From Nitrososphaeraceae archaeon (GTDB lineage: Archaea; Thermoproteota; Nitrososphaeria; Nitrososphaerales; Nitrososphaeraceae): a DNA stretch of 8,310 nucleotides. A program made the translations under genes and the position numbers. Positions 6,394-8,310 of the stretch are shown in pieces. The notes beneath the pieces were generated by a model. It worked only from the letters and a program-made list of their open reading frames with translations. It searched no databases and was not told the origin of the DNA. The stretch lies in NCBI GenBank assembly GCA_021155845.1, contig JAJNBK010000015.1, forward strand, positions 1 to 8,310. The letters run 5' to 3'. How positions within the stretch are numbered: position 1 is the first letter of the stretch; every line of letters begins with the position of its first letter.

Positions 6394-7218
6394 ATGTCTA
6401 ATTTTAAATACGGATACCCTGAAGTTTTATGCGAGACCGATTGGGTAGGAGAAAATTTAAAGAACCCGAACATTAGAATTCTAGAGGTTGATTATGATGT
6501 AGAAAATGCGTATAAACAGGGTCATGTACCAGGTGCCTATATGGTCCGCTGGAAAAAGGATATTAATGATCCGACCAGACGTGACATAATTAATAAGCAA
6601 CAATTCGAGACACTTATGTCAGGAGTAGGTGCTACACCAGAGACTGACATCATACTGTACGGGGATTTTAATAATTGGTTCGCTGCATTTGCTTTGTGGG
6701 TGTTTCACTATTATGGTCATAGAAAAACCAAGATCATGAATGGCGGCAGAAGAAAATGGGAGATGGAAAATAGAGAGTATACAAAGGAAGAGCCTACTTC
6801 AAAATCTTCAAAATATATTGCACAGCCGCCTGATGAAGGTATCCGCGCATATTTGCCTGATGTAAAAAGGGCACTTGAGAGAGCCGAAACAGTACTTGTC
6901 GATGTAAGATCTCCAAAAGAATTTTCAGGCGAAATTACAGCACCACCGGAATATCCTATGGAACATGCACAAAGAGGCGGACACATTCCAGGAGCTCAAA
7001 ATATACCGTGGGGACAGACGCTAAGAGAAGATGGAACCTTCAAAAGTGTAGATGAGCTCAAAGCAATATACGAAGGAAGAGGTATAACTTCAGACAAACA
7101 TGTGATTTGTTACTGCAGAATAGGGGAAAGGTCTTCTCATAGTTGGTTCGTTTTGAAATATCTGTTAGGATATCCTTCTGTACGCAATTACGATGGTTCT
7201 TGGACTAAAGTATTTTAA
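6394..7218 (+). CDS. Two-domain rhodanese-type sulfurtransferase (thiosulfate/3-mercaptopyruvate sulfurtransferase family)
   Basis: These enzymes move a sulfane sulfur from thiosulfate or mercaptopyruvate to a thiophilic acceptor through a cysteine persulfide. This one has 274 residues, close to the family's 270-300. Domain 1 (about 10-127) keeps the CH2A motif GHVPGAY (43-49), but its active-site loop reads LYGDFNN with Asp 91 in place of the Cys, as is normal for the inactive half. Domain 2 (about 150-270) has VDVRSPKEF (169-177), GHIPGAQNIPW (196-206) and the active loop CRIGERSSH with Cys 241. The loop is not the CGxG(T/V)T of typical mercaptopyruvate enzymes, and its two basic residues favour thiosulfate use, though this is inference. 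The protein stops at NYDGSWTKVF, lacking the 10-15 residue tail that usually follows GSWT. It has no signal peptide, so it should be cytoplasmic. Its stop overlaps the next start (TAATG). Confidence 0.92.
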   Translation: MSNFKYGYPEVLCETDWVGENLKNPNIRILEVDYDVENAYKQGHVPGAYMVRWKKDINDPTRRDIINKQQFETLMSGVGATPETDIILYGDFNNWFAAFALWVFHYYGHRKTKIMNGGRRKWEMENREYTKEEPTSKSSKYIAQPPDEGIRAYLPDVKRALERAETVLVDVRSPKEFSGEITAPPEYPMEHAQRGGHIPGAQNIPWGQTLREDGTFKSVDELKAIYEGRGITSDKHVICYCRIGERSSHSWFVLKYLLGYPSVRNYDGSWTKVF

Positions 7219-7532
7219 TGAATCAGGAACATCCTCTATTAAAAAGAGGACAATTTTATCTCATTTATGACGGCGAGGATACTACCACTATCATATTGGA
7301 GGATAAGACAAAAAGGGGTTTGGATGTACGCGAATATAGTATCGATGAAAAATATGGCGTTAGAGCAGAAAAGGGGATGATTTATGATATGGATGGTAAT
7401 GGACATAGCGTCGCGATTAGATGGTACTTTCCGCGAGCAAACTATCAATTAGAAGATATAATAAAGATTGCTGAAGAAATGGATGCAAAGTATAAGGCTA
7501 TTAGAGAGATTACTTGTCCTGATGATGAATAA
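7218..7532 (+). CDS. Hypothetical protein translationally coupled to the sulfurtransferase
   Basis: I do not recognise this 104-residue protein. Its ATG shares one base with the sulfurtransferase stop (TAATG), so the two are one operon and probably made in fixed ratio. It is acidic overall, mixed alpha/beta in appearance: strand-like QFYLIYDGED (12-21) and TTTIILED (22-29), a middle section with YDMDGNGHSVAIRWYFPR (about 56-73), and a helical C-terminus LEDIIKIAEEMDAKYKAIRE. The single Cys is near the end (ITCPDDE). DMDGNG resembles part of a calcium-type loop, but one such loop is weak evidence. It could be an acceptor, regulator or accessory subunit for the sulfurtransferase; only the coupling supports this. 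Confidence 0.8.
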   Translation: MNQEHPLLKRGQFYLIYDGEDTTTIILEDKTKRGLDVREYSIDEKYGVRAEKGMIYDMDGNGHSVAIRWYFPRANYQLEDIIKIAEEMDAKYKAIREITCPDDE

Positions 7533-7572
7533 ACGAAAGCCTTTTAGCCCTTAATTTATTTAAATAGTTACA

Positions 7573-8310
7573 ATGTCTGCGCTGCTAAAGAATAGGGTCT
7601 GGGCAATGATTTCTGAAGTTGCAAAAAGGGGTGTCTATCCTCTCCATGGATCTAGACTGGGTGTGTTCAGGGTCCCTGTTGATATTACTGACCATTCTGA
7701 TATTTCTGGCATAATGACTGATTTGAAAAATTCTGGTTTCGTTGTTGATGCATATGCAGACAGAATCTATGCAACTTACAAATGGAATGAGAAGGGTATT
7801 GATCCACTTAGTCAGAAAGAACTTTCTGCAGACTTGCTTATTACAGTAGAAATAGTTACTGGTGAAGTAGTGGATATAATCTACCAAATAAAGCCTCTAG
7901 AGTTTTTCGGCGATCCATACTGGATTAGAAATTATAGACAAAAGGCGGATCAAAATGCGAAAATGGTAATTGATACTATCATTAGGAACACCAAAATTGG
8001 CGATAAATTAATTGCTCATTATCAAAAGACTGAAAAGCTTTCACTTGAAGCAGCCATGAAGAAATTAGAAGAACTGACTCCCTTAGCAAAGAATCCTAAA
8101 TTAAGGGCAACTACGACTGCCAGTTCTCCTCCGTCGCCATCAGCAGCTCCAAAACCTCCTGCTTCGATCTCTCCTCCCCCTGCGCCTATAGCTCCTACAG
8201 TAGGAGCAGGTGGTAGTACTACTAGTAGTGCTAACACAACTATTTCTCTTACAGGTAATGGAACCAACTATTCTAAGGTAGATGGACCTATAGATCCTGG
8301 CTTTAAATCA
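7573..8310 (+). CDS. Hypothetical protein with Pro/Ser/Ala-rich linker, 3' end beyond window
   Basis: An open frame runs from ATG 7573 to the right edge (246 codons, no stop). I do not recognise the family. Residues 1-165 look like a folded soluble domain: a helical start (LLKNRVWAMISEVAKRG), alternating strand/helix with YADRIYATYKWNEKG (61-75), TVEIVTGEVVDIIYQIKP (91-108), FFGDPYWIRNYRQKAD (111-126), then a long charged helix to about 168. Residues 180-230 form a low-complexity linker with runs such as SSPPSPSAAPKPPAS and SPPPAPIAPT, then Gly/Ser/Thr-rich GAGGSTTSSANTT. A further segment (KVDGPIDPGFKS) follows. There is no signal peptide or membrane span in the visible part. It lies 40 bases after the preceding gene on the same strand, behind AT-rich sequence (7551-7566) that could be its own promoter. 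Confidence 0.8.
   Translation, partial: MSALLKNRVWAMISEVAKRGVYPLHGSRLGVFRVPVDITDHSDISGIMTDLKNSGFVVDAYADRIYATYKWNEKGIDPLSQKELSADLLITVEIVTGEVVDIIYQIKPLEFFGDPYWIRNYRQKADQNAKMVIDTIIRNTKIGDKLIAHYQKTEKLSLEAAMKKLEELTPLAKNPKLRATTTASSPPSPSAAPKPPASISPPPAPIAPTVGAGGSTTSSANTTISLTGNGTNYSKVDGPIDPGFKS

Noticed and set aside
7585..7887. Minus-strand 100-residue frame
   Set aside because: It lies wholly inside the plus-strand gene from 7573, whose frame is open for 246 codons.
8022..8267. Minus-strand frame rich in Val, Ala and Gly
   Set aside because: It is the complement of the Pro/Ser/Ala linker of the large plus-strand gene and exists only because that linker has few AT-rich codons.

Overview
The window reads as AT-rich archaeal DNA, most likely from an ammonia-oxidising Nitrososphaeria (Thaumarchaeota) of the low-GC Nitrosocosmicus type. 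The support is an intron-containing tRNA with no encoded CCA, TATA-like boxes 20-35 bases before start codons with almost no Shine-Dalgarno sites, a coenzyme F420-type ligase, and a LeuC of the archaeal type. The genus is inferred from composition and style, not proven.

Layout. Positions 1-1065 (minus) hold most of a LeuC/aconitase-family large subunit broken by a frameshift and what looks like an internal deletion. It is divergent from a CofE-family gene (1146-1922, plus), with a shared promoter region carrying an inverted repeat. A tail-anchored membrane protein of unknown function follows (2001-2570). About 1.1 kb without a convincing gene comes next (2571-3703), with a tandem duplication, an inverted repeat, a purine tract and possible relics of decayed coding sequence. 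On the minus strand there are then two pairs of genes: an unknown 183-residue protein overlapping a YkgJ-type cysteine-cluster protein (4841 to 3704), and an HNH-like zinc protein followed by a 57-residue Cys/His protein (5746 to 5226). An intron-bearing tRNA-Ala(UGC) lies at 5976-6076.

The right third is on the plus strand: a two-domain rhodanese-type sulfurtransferase (6394-7218), a 104-residue unknown protein coupled to it by a TAATG junction, and the start of a larger protein with a Pro/Ser/Ala-rich linker that runs off the right edge (7573-8310). A perfect 9+2+9 palindrome sits between the TATA-like box and the start codon of the sulfurtransferase, and is the clearest candidate operator here.

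No CRISPR array, insertion sequence or complete mobile element is visible. The best candidates for something undescribed are the palindrome-controlled sulfurtransferase/unknown pair, the broken leuC, and the two small zinc-type minus-strand genes.
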